Shown here: positions 52,899 to 62,032 of the stretch, in pieces
Position numbering within the stretch: the stretch's first letter is position 1
How the letters are laid out: every line of letters starts with the position of its first letter
Source of the DNA: Nostoc parmelioides FACHB-3921
GTDB lineage: Bacteria > Cyanobacteriota > Cyanobacteriia > Cyanobacteriales > Nostocaceae
NCBI RefSeq assembly: GCF_014696625.1
Contig: NZ_JACJQL010000032.1
Coordinates: forward strand, 21,131-85,130
Length of the DNA: 64,000 nt
Direction: 5' to 3'
The notes under the pieces: generated by a model
Database searches by the model: none
Seen by the model: the letters and a program-made list of their open reading frames with translations, nothing else
Told to the model about the DNA's origin: nothing
Program-made: the position numbers and the translations under genes

Positions 52899-54656
52899 AT
52901 GACTATTACTGCCAATTCCCAATTACCAAATAGATTTCCCCAAAATCTAGAATCGATGAACCACAAGGCTGATGGATTATTAGCAACCCTCGGTGCTGAG
53001 TTGGTATATGTGCAGGATGGAGTGGGGCGTTACCTGTCCTTTTATTGGCAGAAAAGTGAACTTTTGGGTTTCAACCAAGAGCAAATAGTATGCGATGGTA
53101 ATGGACAGGAAATTTTTGTCCCATTGGACAAAGTTTCTTACATGAAAAGACTGCACCATGTTATGGCTAACTCAGCTCCAGAAAAGTTCTCTTGCTGGTT
53201 TAGCTGCCATCAAAATCTATTTGAGTTGGAACTGGCTATCACGCCGATTATTCCCCCTTTGGGAACTGCTGCCACTACAGTCTTGGTAATGGGAAGGTTA
53301 TTACAAGTTAAAGTGAATAACCAAGAGGTAAACGTAGCAATTACTACCCCTACACAAACAGACCTAGCTTCGCGATCGCAGCAACACCAAAAATTGGTAA
53401 ATAAAATTACCAGAAATATTCGCCGGACACTAGATTTAGACGTTATTTGGCAACAAACAGTTGACAGTCTAGGTAAAGCACTCAGACTAGAGCGCTGTAT
53501 TATTTGTCCTTACCAGCCCTCTAGCTCCAAAGTGCGAGTAATTGCCGAATATCATCAACCAGACCGTCCTTCCATGCTGGGTTTAGAAATAGATGTAACT
53601 TCTGAACCAGCTTTTGCTCAGGCGTTGACAACCTTGGAACCAATCATTATGGAAGTTCCTGGTTATAAACTTTGCCCACAACAGAAAATTTTAGTAGTAG
53701 CCACTTGTTACCAAGACCAAGCTAATGGCTTAATTGCGATTAATTTACGGCACGAATGTTATCCCTTAACCAATGCCGAACTAGAACTAGCTAAAGAAGT
53801 AGCAGATCAGTTGGGAACAGCGATCGCTCATGCTACTTTATATAAAGAATTAGAAGCAGCACGACAAAAAGCTGAAGAAGCTTCCCGCCTCAAAAGTGAG
53901 TTTCTCGCTAATGTCTCTCATGAAATCCGCACCCCCTTGAATGGGATGATTGGTTTCCTCAAGTTGATTTTAGAAGGCATGGCAGACGATGCCGAAGAAA
54001 AAAATCAGTTTTTATCAGAAGCTCATCAATTATCTTTACATCTACTCAACATTATTAACGACATCTTAGATATAGCTAAAATTGAAGCTGGCAAAATGGA
54101 GTTAGTATGCGCTCCCATCAAGCTGGAAGAACTATTCTCTGATGTAGATAATTTTATGCGCCCACAAGCAGAGGTCAAAAACCTCAGCTTCCGAATGCAA
54201 TTGCCACCAACCTCCGATGAAATCGTTGTGCAAGGCAATTACCAACGGCTTTTACAAGTCATGTTAAATATAGTCGGGAATGCCATTAAATTTACCCACG
54301 AAGGTGGCATTACCGTTTCTGCCGACGTTGTTCTGAAAAAAGGGAAACTCCAAGAACAGAACTTTCCCGGTATGGTGAGAGTGAGGATAGCCGATACAGG
54401 TATTGGCGTTTCTTTAGACCAGCAAGATAAACTATTTCAATTATTCTCTCAAGTAGATGGTTCCCGCACCCGTCAGTATGGTGGTACAGGTTTGGGACTG
54501 GCAATATCCCAAAAACTTGTAGAGACGATGGGTGGGGAAGTACATTTTTACAGTCTTGGTGAGGGACTTGGTTCGACAGTCACATTCACCGTACCTCTAT
54601 ACCAACAGCCAGTTATGCTTTCTTCTAACGACACTGACGCTGAGTGCATTGGTTAA
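52899..54656 (+). CDS. PAS-GAF histidine kinase
   Basis: A 585-residue soluble sensor kinase. A PAS-like domain (about 20-140; GAELVYVQDGVGRYLSFYWQ) is followed by GAF (about 165-320; LDLDVIWQQTVDSLGKALRL), a coiled coil (LYKELEAARQKAEEASRLKS), HisKA with FLANVSHEIRTPLNGMIGF and HATPase_c (QVMLNIVGNAIKFTHEGGI, DTGIGVSLDQQDKLFQLFSQ, GTGLGLAISQKLVETMGG). It has no receiver. ATG 52899 is preferred over TTG 52866. The GAF lacks the Cys-His pair of bilin-binding types, so the ligand is unknown. Confidence 0.92.
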   Translation: MTITANSQLPNRFPQNLESMNHKADGLLATLGAELVYVQDGVGRYLSFYWQKSELLGFNQEQIVCDGNGQEIFVPLDKVSYMKRLHHVMANSAPEKFSCWFSCHQNLFELELAITPIIPPLGTAATTVLVMGRLLQVKVNNQEVNVAITTPTQTDLASRSQQHQKLVNKITRNIRRTLDLDVIWQQTVDSLGKALRLERCIICPYQPSSSKVRVIAEYHQPDRPSMLGLEIDVTSEPAFAQALTTLEPIIMEVPGYKLCPQQKILVVATCYQDQANGLIAINLRHECYPLTNAELELAKEVADQLGTAIAHATLYKELEAARQKAEEASRLKSEFLANVSHEIRTPLNGMIGFLKLILEGMADDAEEKNQFLSEAHQLSLHLLNIINDILDIAKIEAGKMELVCAPIKLEELFSDVDNFMRPQAEVKNLSFRMQLPPTSDEIVVQGNYQRLLQVMLNIVGNAIKFTHEGGITVSADVVLKKGKLQEQNFPGMVRVRIADTGIGVSLDQQDKLFQLFSQVDGSRTRQYGGTGLGLAISQKLVETMGGEVHFYSLGEGLGSTVTFTVPLYQQPVMLSSNDTDAECIG

Positions 54657-54693
54657 ATCTAGGGCTTATGCAGCCAGTTTGTCTGTTGAGGCT

Positions 54694-54782
54694 GGGGGTA
54701 AGGGTGTAGGGGTGTAAGGGTGTAAGGGTTTTAAACATTTACACTCCCTACCCCTATACCCCTATACCCCAGAACCCCTATA
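54694..54782. repeat. G-rich/C-rich low-complexity inverted array after a stop codon
   Basis: A gggtgtaag-type arm (about 54696-54730) is mirrored by a cctatacccctatacccc arm (about 54752-54780). Begins 38 bases after the kinase stop. Same plan as 8621-8725. Confidence 0.6.
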
Positions 54783-55004
54783 AGCAATCACAGATTTGCT
54801 ATGCAGGAATATTATGTGTTCATGACTATCGCATTAAGCAACTGAGAATAAAACACAATTTGGCAACAATTGGATCTAGGATCGATTTAATCAAGCTGCA
54901 AAATAAAATTTTGAGTGGGATATAGAAAAATAGGTAGAGGAAAAATAGCCGATGCCAAATGTTTCCTATCTCACAAACTTTGTTAATTTACTAGGTATCA
55001 AGCA

Positions 55005-55235
55005 ATGGAACTAACAATTGACAACGTGGAAACTGTTTTAGATGAAATGCGCCCTTACCTCATTTCTGATGGTGGTAACGTGGAACTTGTAGAACTCGAT
55101 GGGCCTATTGTTAAATTACGTTTACAAGGTGCTTGCGGTTCTTGTCCTAGTTCTACCATGACTCTGAGAATGGGTATTGAGCGCCGTCTGCGGGAAATGA
55201 TTCCTGAAATTGCCGAAGTTGAACAGGTAATTTAG
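55005..55235 (+). CDS. NFU-domain iron-sulfur scaffold protein
   Basis: A 76-residue protein made of the NifU C-terminal (NFU) domain alone. It has VETVLDEMRPYLISDGGNVE, LVELDGPIVKLRLQGACGSC with the CxxC that binds a [4Fe-4S] cluster between two subunits, and SSTMTLRMGIERRLREMIPE. In cyanobacteria this short NFU is a carrier that delivers Fe-S clusters to apoproteins, including photosystem I. ATG start. It stands alone, with a repeat array immediately after the stop. Confidence 0.95.
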   Translation: MELTIDNVETVLDEMRPYLISDGGNVELVELDGPIVKLRLQGACGSCPSSTMTLRMGIERRLREMIPEIAEVEQVI

Positions 55236-55238
55236 GGA

Positions 55239-55368
55239 ACAGGGACTGGGGACTGGGGACTAGGCAAGGACTGAAGGATTAGGAAAAAGGCAATTTACCC
55301 AATCCCCGACACCCAACACCCAATACCCAATCCCCAATACCCAATCCCCAACACCCAATCCCTAAGAC
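55239..55368. repeat. G-rich/C-rich low-complexity inverted array between NFU and GH57 genes
   Basis: actggggactggggact units (about 55245-55262) face a long C-rich arm of aacacccaatacccaatcccc units (about 55300-55366). The C-rich arm ends 3 bases before the GH57 ATG, so the GH57 leader is made of this repeat and has no recognisable Shine-Dalgarno. Confidence 0.7.
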
Positions 55369-55371
55369 CCT

Positions 55372-57606
55372 ATGACTCATCCGCTATACGTTGCTTTTAT
55401 TTGGCATCAACATCAGCCATTGTATAAATCTCCTGGTAGCAGCCCCTCAGCGCCTTCTAGTCAGCAATATCGCCTGCCTTGGGTGCGCTTACACGGTACA
55501 AAGGATTATTTAGATTTAATACTAATTTTGGAAAAGTATCCAAAATTACATCAAACAGTAAACTTAGTTCCTTCCTTAATTCTGCAACTGGAAGATTATA
55601 TTGCTGGTACAGCGTTTGACCCTTACCTCAAAGCGAGCCTGACACCAACTGACCAACTAACTCAGCCGCAACGAGAGTTTATCATTCAGCACTTTTTTGA
55701 TGCTAATCACCACACCTTGATTGACCCTCATCCTCGTTATGCCGAGTTGTACTATCAAAGGCAGGAAAAAGGGCCGTCTTGGTGTTTGGCAAATTGGCAA
55801 TTAGCAGATTACAGCGATTTGTTGGCGTGGCACAATTTGGCATGGATAGACCCACTGTTTTGGGATGATCCAGAAATTGCGGCTTGGTTACAGCAGGGGC
55901 GTAACTTTACCTTAGGCGATCGCCAGCGCATTTATTCCAAACAACGTGATATTCTCAGCCGGATCATTCCTCAGCACCGCAAAATGCAGGAATCGGGGCA
56001 ATTAGAAGTTACCACCACACCCTACACACACCCGATTTTGCCTTTGTTAGCTGATACTAATTCTGGTCGGGTGGCTGTGCCAAATATGGCTTTACCTGAG
56101 TCTCGGTTTCAGTGGTCAGAAGATATTCCTCGTCATTTAAGAAAAGCTTGGGAACTATATACAGAAAGATTTGGGCAGGAACCAAAGGGTTTATGGCCGT
56201 CTGAACAGTCCGTTAGTCCAGATATATTACCGTATATTATTAAACAAGGATTCCAGTGGATTTGCTCGGATGAAGCAGTCTTGGGGTGGACACTAAAACA
56301 CTTCTTTCATCGGGATGGGGCAGGGAATGTACAGCAGCCAGAACTGTTGTATCGACCTTATCGCCTAGCAACTCCAGCCGGAGATTTGGCGATCGTCTTC
56401 CGTGATCACAGATTATCAGATTTAATTGGCTTTACCTATGGGGCAATGCCCGCCAAACAGGCAGCCGCCGACTTAGTGGGACACCTACAAGCGATCGCCA
56501 AAATGCAACGAGAGCGACCAAGTGAACAGCCTTGGTTAGTGACCATTGCCTTAGATGGCGAAAACTGCTGGGAATTTTACCCCCAAGATGGCAAACCATT
56601 CCTAGAAGCTTTATATCAAAGTTTAAGCAACGAACCCCATATCAAACTCGTTACTGTCTCCGAATTTATCGAGGAATTTCCCGCCACAGCCACCATTCCC
56701 GCAGAACAACTACATAGCGGTTCCTGGGTTGATGGCAGTTTTACCACCTGGATTGGTGATCCTGCCAAAAATCGGGCTTGGGATTACCTCACCGAAGCAA
56801 GAATCATGCTGGCAAATCATCCCGAAGCAACAGAAGAAAATAACCCCGAAGCTTGGGAAGCTTTATATGCGGCCGAAGGTTCAGACTGGTTTTGGTGGTT
56901 TGGGGAAGGACATTCCTCAAATCAAGATGCCATTTTTGACCAATTATTTCGAGAACATTTGTGTGGTATCTATAAAGCTTTGAATGAACCCATACCCGCA
57001 TATCTCAAGCATCCAGTGGAGGTTCATGCAGCCAGAGCAGATCATTCCCCCGAAGGCTTCATTCATCCTGTAATCGATGGCAGAGGAGATGAGCAAGATT
57101 GGGACAAAGCGGGACGGATAGAAATTGGTGGGGCGAGGGGGACGATGCACAACAGCAGCATAGTTCAGCGCCTATGGTATGGGGTAGATCACTTGAATTT
57201 CTATTTGCGAGTAGATTTTAAAAGCGGTGTTACCCCTGGACATGGTTTGCCCCCAGAGTTAAACCTGTTGTGGTTTTATCCAGATCAAACAATGCACAAT
57301 AGTCCGATTCCTTTAGCTGATGTACCGGATACAGCCCCACTGAATTATCTATTCCATCATCATTTGGAAATTAACTTGCTGACCCAATCAATTCAATTTC
57401 GGGAAGCAGCAGAAAATTATCAATGGCATCCTCGTTTCAGCCGCGCTCAAGTCGCTTTAGAAAATTGTTTAGAAGTAGCAATACCCTGGGCAGATTTACA
57501 AGTTCCGCCAGATTATCCTCTGCGGCTAATTTTAGTACTTGCTGATGAGGGACGTTTTAGTAAATATTTACCGGAAAATACTTTGATTCCGATTGAGGTG
57601 CCGTAA
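55372..57606 (+). CDS. Glycoside hydrolase family 57 (alpha-amylase/amylopullulanase-like)
   Basis: A 744-residue alpha-glucan-active enzyme. The GH57 marks are WHQHQPLY (about 11-18), TVNLVPSLILQLEDY, the nucleophile region GLWPSEQSV (about 283) and the Asp-containing ICSDEAVLGW, followed by VTIALDGENCWEFYPQDG and a C-terminal region (about 550-744) with a beta-rich DOMON-like part (VIDGRGDEQDWDKAGRIEIG). Intracellular, no signal peptide. It probably acts on glycogen or maltodextrins. ATG 55372 directly follows a C-rich repeat array and lacks a clear Shine-Dalgarno. Confidence 0.92.
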   Translation: MTHPLYVAFIWHQHQPLYKSPGSSPSAPSSQQYRLPWVRLHGTKDYLDLILILEKYPKLHQTVNLVPSLILQLEDYIAGTAFDPYLKASLTPTDQLTQPQREFIIQHFFDANHHTLIDPHPRYAELYYQRQEKGPSWCLANWQLADYSDLLAWHNLAWIDPLFWDDPEIAAWLQQGRNFTLGDRQRIYSKQRDILSRIIPQHRKMQESGQLEVTTTPYTHPILPLLADTNSGRVAVPNMALPESRFQWSEDIPRHLRKAWELYTERFGQEPKGLWPSEQSVSPDILPYIIKQGFQWICSDEAVLGWTLKHFFHRDGAGNVQQPELLYRPYRLATPAGDLAIVFRDHRLSDLIGFTYGAMPAKQAAADLVGHLQAIAKMQRERPSEQPWLVTIALDGENCWEFYPQDGKPFLEALYQSLSNEPHIKLVTVSEFIEEFPATATIPAEQLHSGSWVDGSFTTWIGDPAKNRAWDYLTEARIMLANHPEATEENNPEAWEALYAAEGSDWFWWFGEGHSSNQDAIFDQLFREHLCGIYKALNEPIPAYLKHPVEVHAARADHSPEGFIHPVIDGRGDEQDWDKAGRIEIGGARGTMHNSSIVQRLWYGVDHLNFYLRVDFKSGVTPGHGLPPELNLLWFYPDQTMHNSPIPLADVPDTAPLNYLFHHHLEINLLTQSIQFREAAENYQWHPRFSRAQVALENCLEVAIPWADLQVPPDYPLRLILVLADEGRFSKYLPENTLIPIEVP

Positions 57607-57841
57607 ACAGCAATGGGGAGTCGGGTATAAAATCTCACTGATTTAGAGTGTAGGGATTAATGAAACTATGATGATGTCCTGAGTTTTATGGTCATCACCC
57701 ATAGCTTTATAAAAAACCTACACTTGCCAGACTCTCCACCATCCAATAAATATTAATTTTGCAAAGTTGCCGTAATGCTACTGGCACAGAAAAACTTTTG
57801 TGGTTAGATTGATAACATCACAAAGTAGCTATTGTTAGGCT

Positions 57842-58924
57842 ATGAATCGTTTTTCGGGCAATATTACAAATTTACATCGGTACAATTTGCAGCAGAATCA
57901 GCTAGCGCAAATGTGTAGTTCCAAGGAGCTATTTTGCGATCGCTATCAGATATTGCGGATATTAGGTAGAGGCGGCTTCGGAATCACATTTCTAGCTAGG
58001 GATGCCGTATTACCCGGAAATCCTTTGTGTGTGATTAAACAGCTTTGTCCTAAAGTTACTAGTGCTAAAAGTTGGCAAAATGCCTGTCAACGCTTTGAAA
58101 AAGAAGCCAAAACTCTCGCTAAACTTGGCAGCCACTCGCAAATTCCTATGCTCCTCAACTATTTTGAAGGCGATGGGGAGCTTTATTTAGTGCAAGAATA
58201 TGTGCGGGGCTATACTTTGGCACAAGAAGTCAGACATCATGGTACAAAAACAGAAGCAGAAGTTAAACAATTTTTACGCCAATTACTGCCAATTTTGCAA
58301 TATCTTTATCAAAATCAAGTAATTCACCGAGATATTAAACCGCAAAATATAGTGCGTTGTGCAGACGATGGCCGCATAGTATTAATAGATTTTGGTGCAG
58401 TTAAGGAAAAATTATCTGATGTGGGTATAAGTTCGCTTAATCAAAATGCTCACACCAACTTCGTGGGGACAACGGGATTTGCACCACCGGAGCAGTTTTC
58501 GTTACGTCCGGTTTATGCAAGTGATATTTACGCCTTGGGTATGACTTGTATTTATCTGTTAACTGGCAAAGCACCTTTAGAAATGGAAAATGACAGCAAA
58601 ACTGGGGAAGTATGCTGGTATAACTACGTCAAAGTTAGCAATGATTTTGCCAAGATTATTCGCAAAATGGTGAAATTTTCCTTAGACGAGCGTTTCCAAA
58701 AACCACAGGATGTGATTGAGGCTTTGAATAAAGAAAGGGATTTACCCAACTTTAGAGATTGTTTGACTAGCCAACCATTAAATAATAAACGCCAAACAAA
58801 AGTAGAAACTTCCGAGAAATACGTCCCATCCGTAGCCAGAACAGCGATCGCTATTCGTGAATGGAAAGCTAAACTTCAACAAAAACAGTTACAACGTTCG
58901 TTACAGCATTTTTCGTCTGTATAA
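57842..58924 (+). CDS. Serine/threonine protein kinase (PknB/SpkB-like)
   Basis: A 360-residue Hanks-type kinase. The Gly loop ILGRGGFGITFLARD (about 38-52), catalytic Lys in CVIKQLCP, HRDIKPQNIVR catalytic loop, DFGAVKE and APPEQF (subdomain VIII) are all present, so it should be active. An N-terminal 30-residue extension includes Cys; the C-terminal 60 residues are Lys/Gln-rich. No membrane anchor or sensor domain was seen, so it is cytosolic. ATG start. It stands alone between the GH57 gene and the broken Hlip gene. Confidence 0.92.
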   Translation: MNRFSGNITNLHRYNLQQNQLAQMCSSKELFCDRYQILRILGRGGFGITFLARDAVLPGNPLCVIKQLCPKVTSAKSWQNACQRFEKEAKTLAKLGSHSQIPMLLNYFEGDGELYLVQEYVRGYTLAQEVRHHGTKTEAEVKQFLRQLLPILQYLYQNQVIHRDIKPQNIVRCADDGRIVLIDFGAVKEKLSDVGISSLNQNAHTNFVGTTGFAPPEQFSLRPVYASDIYALGMTCIYLLTGKAPLEMENDSKTGEVCWYNYVKVSNDFAKIIRKMVKFSLDERFQKPQDVIEALNKERDLPNFRDCLTSQPLNNKRQTKVETSEKYVPSVARTAIAIREWKAKLQQKQLQRSLQHFSSV

Positions 58925-59220
58925 TACACAGTCTCTAGGGATAAAGGCACTGCTACTCGGCGGACATACTCATTTACGCTGGTTTTCAAGTTTCTTAGTC
59001 AAGGCTGTGGTTTTGTAACTTTCACGGCGGGCGATCGCACAACCCCAGTTGCTACAATGAAGTCACTCTTCATCATGCACTATTTTTAGTGCATTAAATG
59101 CAGATATCGAGATGATTGCTGATGCAGAAGAGAATTCGAGTACCCAACACACCGCTACATAATACGGTGCATTAGGCTAAAGCAATAAAACTACTTTAGG
59201 TTTACTTGAATAGTATTAGC

Positions 59221-59424
59221 CTAGCCAGCATTGTAGGCGACTAAGTGAAGTAGATCCCGCACTACACTATAGCCATTTAAATCCCAAAGTAAATACGCGA
59301 GAAAACCAAGCATAGCTAAACGACCATTCCAAAGTTAAGACTGAGGCGTAAATCCAAACTCAAAAGCATTACGATCTTTGCCATTATATGCGGTTTCAGT
59401 CTTATCGCTAGGATAGAGTTCCAT
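59221..59424 (-). pseudogene. High-light-inducible protein (Hlip) gene with a nonsense codon
   Basis: On the minus strand from ATG 59424 the frame reads MELYPSDKTETAYNGKDRNA, FEFGFTPQS, TAA (59335-59337), LWNGRLAMLGFLAYLLWDLN, GYSVVRDLLHLVAYNAG, stop at 59221. This is a complete cyanobacterial Hlip (67 codons) except that codon 30, which should be the Glu of the chlorophyll-binding ExxNGR motif (ELWNGR), is TAA, a one-base change from GAA. Everything after it stays in frame and well conserved, so the loss is recent. A new start inside is possible only at the Met of RLAML, which would lack the membrane entry. Confidence 0.88.
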
Positions 59425-60938
59425 TGTTAAATTTTCCAAAAAATATAACTATGGTTTTTATCGTATTTACTTAAATTCCTAGTATTATCTATCCGTAGAG
59501 TCAAATATTAAGTAAATCTTGAGAAGTAAATCTCAAGGCTAATAAGTATAACAAAAGCAGATATCAATTATCATCTCCTATACGGGTGTCCACTATATTA
59601 TCCTTGATAAGTAAGCCATTTGCAGGTAAATAAGAAAATTTAATTTACATATTAAGTTCAAATCTCACAAAAACTAAATATCAAAAGTTCCGCAAGATTT
59701 TCTTCAATCCGAAAACTGTCAACCTAGAACTAATTGATAGCTTCAATTCTCAAAAAAATATAAATTTTCGCCTTTGTTTTTAATTAAAAATCAAGCTGTA
59801 ATCCTTATGTAAGGGGGTTTTAAGTTTATTATACTTACCGAAAATCAAATCATCCTGCCGTAATATATGGCTATAAAAAATAATTTGATATTCATTCAAT
59901 AAATTAATAAACCTGTGTTAAGCTGACAATAGGAATCAAAAAAGTAAGCAAGCGAAAAGACTTCAAGATAAATATTGGGGCAACTCAATAAAGTCCTTTT
60001 GCTCTGGTAAATCCACTTCAATATCGTTATGATTTTTTATAGCGATAGAACTTATCCAGGTAAAAAGGATAGAAGCCTCAGTAAAAACTTGAAGTCAATG
60101 ATAACTGGCTGTGGTAATAATAGCCAGTGAAAATTGCCTCACATTGCTAGTATTACAAGCCAGTGTAAATTACTCTAGGAGCCTGGGAAGAAAGACTCTT
60201 AGTAAAAGCTGGCAATCCCAAAGAAATCAGAACGGTCACTGAACATAGCGCCAGAAAAACTAACTCTTTTGATCCGCCAACTATGTTCTGGAAACTGTTT
60301 ATTTTGCCAAGTAAACTCAATAAATAGTAGATAACCGTTCTCCAAGATTTAGGAATTTCAGCATATTGACAATAATCACCAATACATTGCCCAAATCGTA
60401 GTTTTAGGGGTTGCTGATGTACGGCTTGACTGCTGTAGGTAGATATTTATTTACCTGCATAAATAGTAAGCCATCTGAGTGATTTTGCAGGGAATATTTG
60501 CTAGAAATTACCCAAAAAAGAGCAGACTTAGAATTACTAAGTATTGATGACATATACAAGTGCAGGAAACTTGTAAAAACCATTCGGAGTGGATGGCAAA
60601 TTTGGTTAGTTGGGTTCAGGAATAAAACCTGGATAAATTTAAATTGCCACTGTAGCCACTCTTAAGGCCTGAGCAACCGATGGTGATTTATCACAATAAC
60701 CTGCAATACATATGTCCAGCTTAACTAAGCTTTGCTCTGCATGAGCAGATACAACTTGTCTGAATAGGAATTTCTAGAAGCCACTCTAAAACTCCGACTT
60801 CATTTCAGGAAATTATCTGACCGTGCTTTTGGTGATACTTGCAATCTTTCTTCAATACAAATCCTTATCTACGCAACCTCTGACCCATATTTACTCTAGA
60901 ACATTGCATTTACATTCATTGCAAGGAAAACAAAAATC
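59425..60938. other. Largest gene-poor stretch, upstream of nifH
   Basis: About 1.5 kb with no open frame of note on either strand. AT-rich with scattered short repeats (for example ataactggctgtggtaataatagccagt near 60100). It should contain the nifH promoter and leader. A clear NtcA box (GTA-N8-TAC) was not found by eye close to the gene. Confidence 0.5.
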
Positions 60939-61832
60939 ATGAGTATCGACAAGAAAATTAGACAAATTGCTTTCTACGGTAAAGGCGGTATTGGTAAGTC
61001 TACCACTTCCCAAAATACCTTGGCAGCTATGGCAGAAATGGGTCAACGCATCCTCATCGTAGGTTGCGACCCTAAAGCTGACTCCACCCGTTTGATGCTC
61101 CACTCCAAAGCTCAAACCACCGTTCTTCACTTGGCTGCTGAACGTGGTGCAGTAGAAGACCTCGAACTTGACGAAGTAATGTTGACTGGTTTCCGTGGCG
61201 TTAAATGCGTGGAATCTGGTGGTCCAGAACCCGGTGTAGGTTGCGCTGGTCGTGGTATCATCACCGCCATTAACTTCTTAGAAGAAAACGGCGCTTACCA
61301 AGACGTTGACTTCGTATCTTATGACGTATTAGGCGACGTTGTATGCGGTGGTTTCGCAATGCCTATCCGCGAAAATAAAGCGCAAGAAATCTACATCGTC
61401 ACATCAGGCGAAATGATGGCGATGTATGCTGCTAACAACATCGCTCGTGGTATTTTGAAATATGCACACACTGGTGGTGTACGTTTAGGCGGTTTGATTT
61501 GTAACAGCCGTAACGTTGACAGAGAAATCGAACTTATCGAAACTCTGGCAAAACGTTTGAACACCCAAATGATTCACTACGTACCCCGCGACAACATTGT
61601 TCAACACGCTGAGTTGCGCCGGATGACAGTTAACGAATACGCACCTGACAGCAACCAAGGTAACGAATACCGGATTTTGGCTAACAAAATCATCAACAAC
61701 GAAAACTTGAAGATTCCTACCCCAATTGAAATGGAAGAATTAGAAGAGTTGCTGATTGAGTTCGGTATTCTCGAAAGTGAAGAAAATGCTGCAAAAATGA
61801 TTGCTACAACTTCAGAAAGCAAATCTAAGTAA
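60939..61832 (+). CDS. nifH: Nitrogenase iron protein (dinitrogenase reductase)
   Basis: ATP-driven electron donor to dinitrogenase. The 297-residue protein has P-loop YGKGGIGKST (about 14-23), switch I GCDPKADSTR, the cluster Cys in VGCAGRGIITAIN (with the Arg that can be ADP-ribosylated) and the second Cys in DVVCGGFAMPI. All catalytic residues are present. It is not followed by nifD or nifK; instead a terminator-like palindrome and a convergent GH13 gene follow, so it is a free-standing copy of the kind called nifH2 in Anabaena. ATG with AAGGAAA about 8 bases upstream. C-terminus ends in a Ser/Lys tail. Confidence 0.97.
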   Translation: MSIDKKIRQIAFYGKGGIGKSTTSQNTLAAMAEMGQRILIVGCDPKADSTRLMLHSKAQTTVLHLAAERGAVEDLELDEVMLTGFRGVKCVESGGPEPGVGCAGRGIITAINFLEENGAYQDVDFVSYDVLGDVVCGGFAMPIRENKAQEIYIVTSGEMMAMYAANNIARGILKYAHTGGVRLGGLICNSRNVDREIELIETLAKRLNTQMIHYVPRDNIVQHAELRRMTVNEYAPDSNQGNEYRILANKIINNENLKIPTPIEMEELEELLIEFGILESEENAAKMIATTSESKSK

Positions 61833-61860
61833 GTAATGTGATGCAGTTCTGATAGGGTTT

Positions 61861-61892
61861 ATAACCCCGACTTGTTAACAAGTCGGGGTTAT
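61861..61892 (+). terminator. Perfect palindrome downstream of nifH
   Basis: ATAACCCCGACTTGTT (61861-61876) and its complement (61877-61892) form a 16-bp self-complementary hairpin 28 bases after nifH. No T-tract follows, but it can stop or protect transcripts from either side between convergent genes. Its CCCCGACTT core recalls the 6801 hairpin. Confidence 0.65.
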
Positions 61893-61962
61893 AACATTTG
61901 AATTTTCACTTGGTATAATGTCTGACTTATCCTTTTTAGGATGAGCATTTGATTGCTGAAAT

Positions 61963-62017
61963 ATAGGTAGGGCATCGCCTACGGTATCATACTTTTGGCT
62001 GGCAATGCCCACCCTAT
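61963..62017. repeat. Short inverted-repeat (MITE-like) element
   Basis: ATAGGTAGGGCATCGCC and, read inward from the other end, ATAGGGTGGGCATTGCC match at 14 of 17 positions. 55 bases in all, ending 16 bases beyond the stop codon of the minus-strand GH13 gene. Confidence 0.65.
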
Positions 62018-62032
62018 AGATACTGTGCTATG

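Noticed and set aside
59425..60938. Hidden nif or regulatory gene upstream of nifH
   Set aside because: No frame or motif on either strand supported it by eye.
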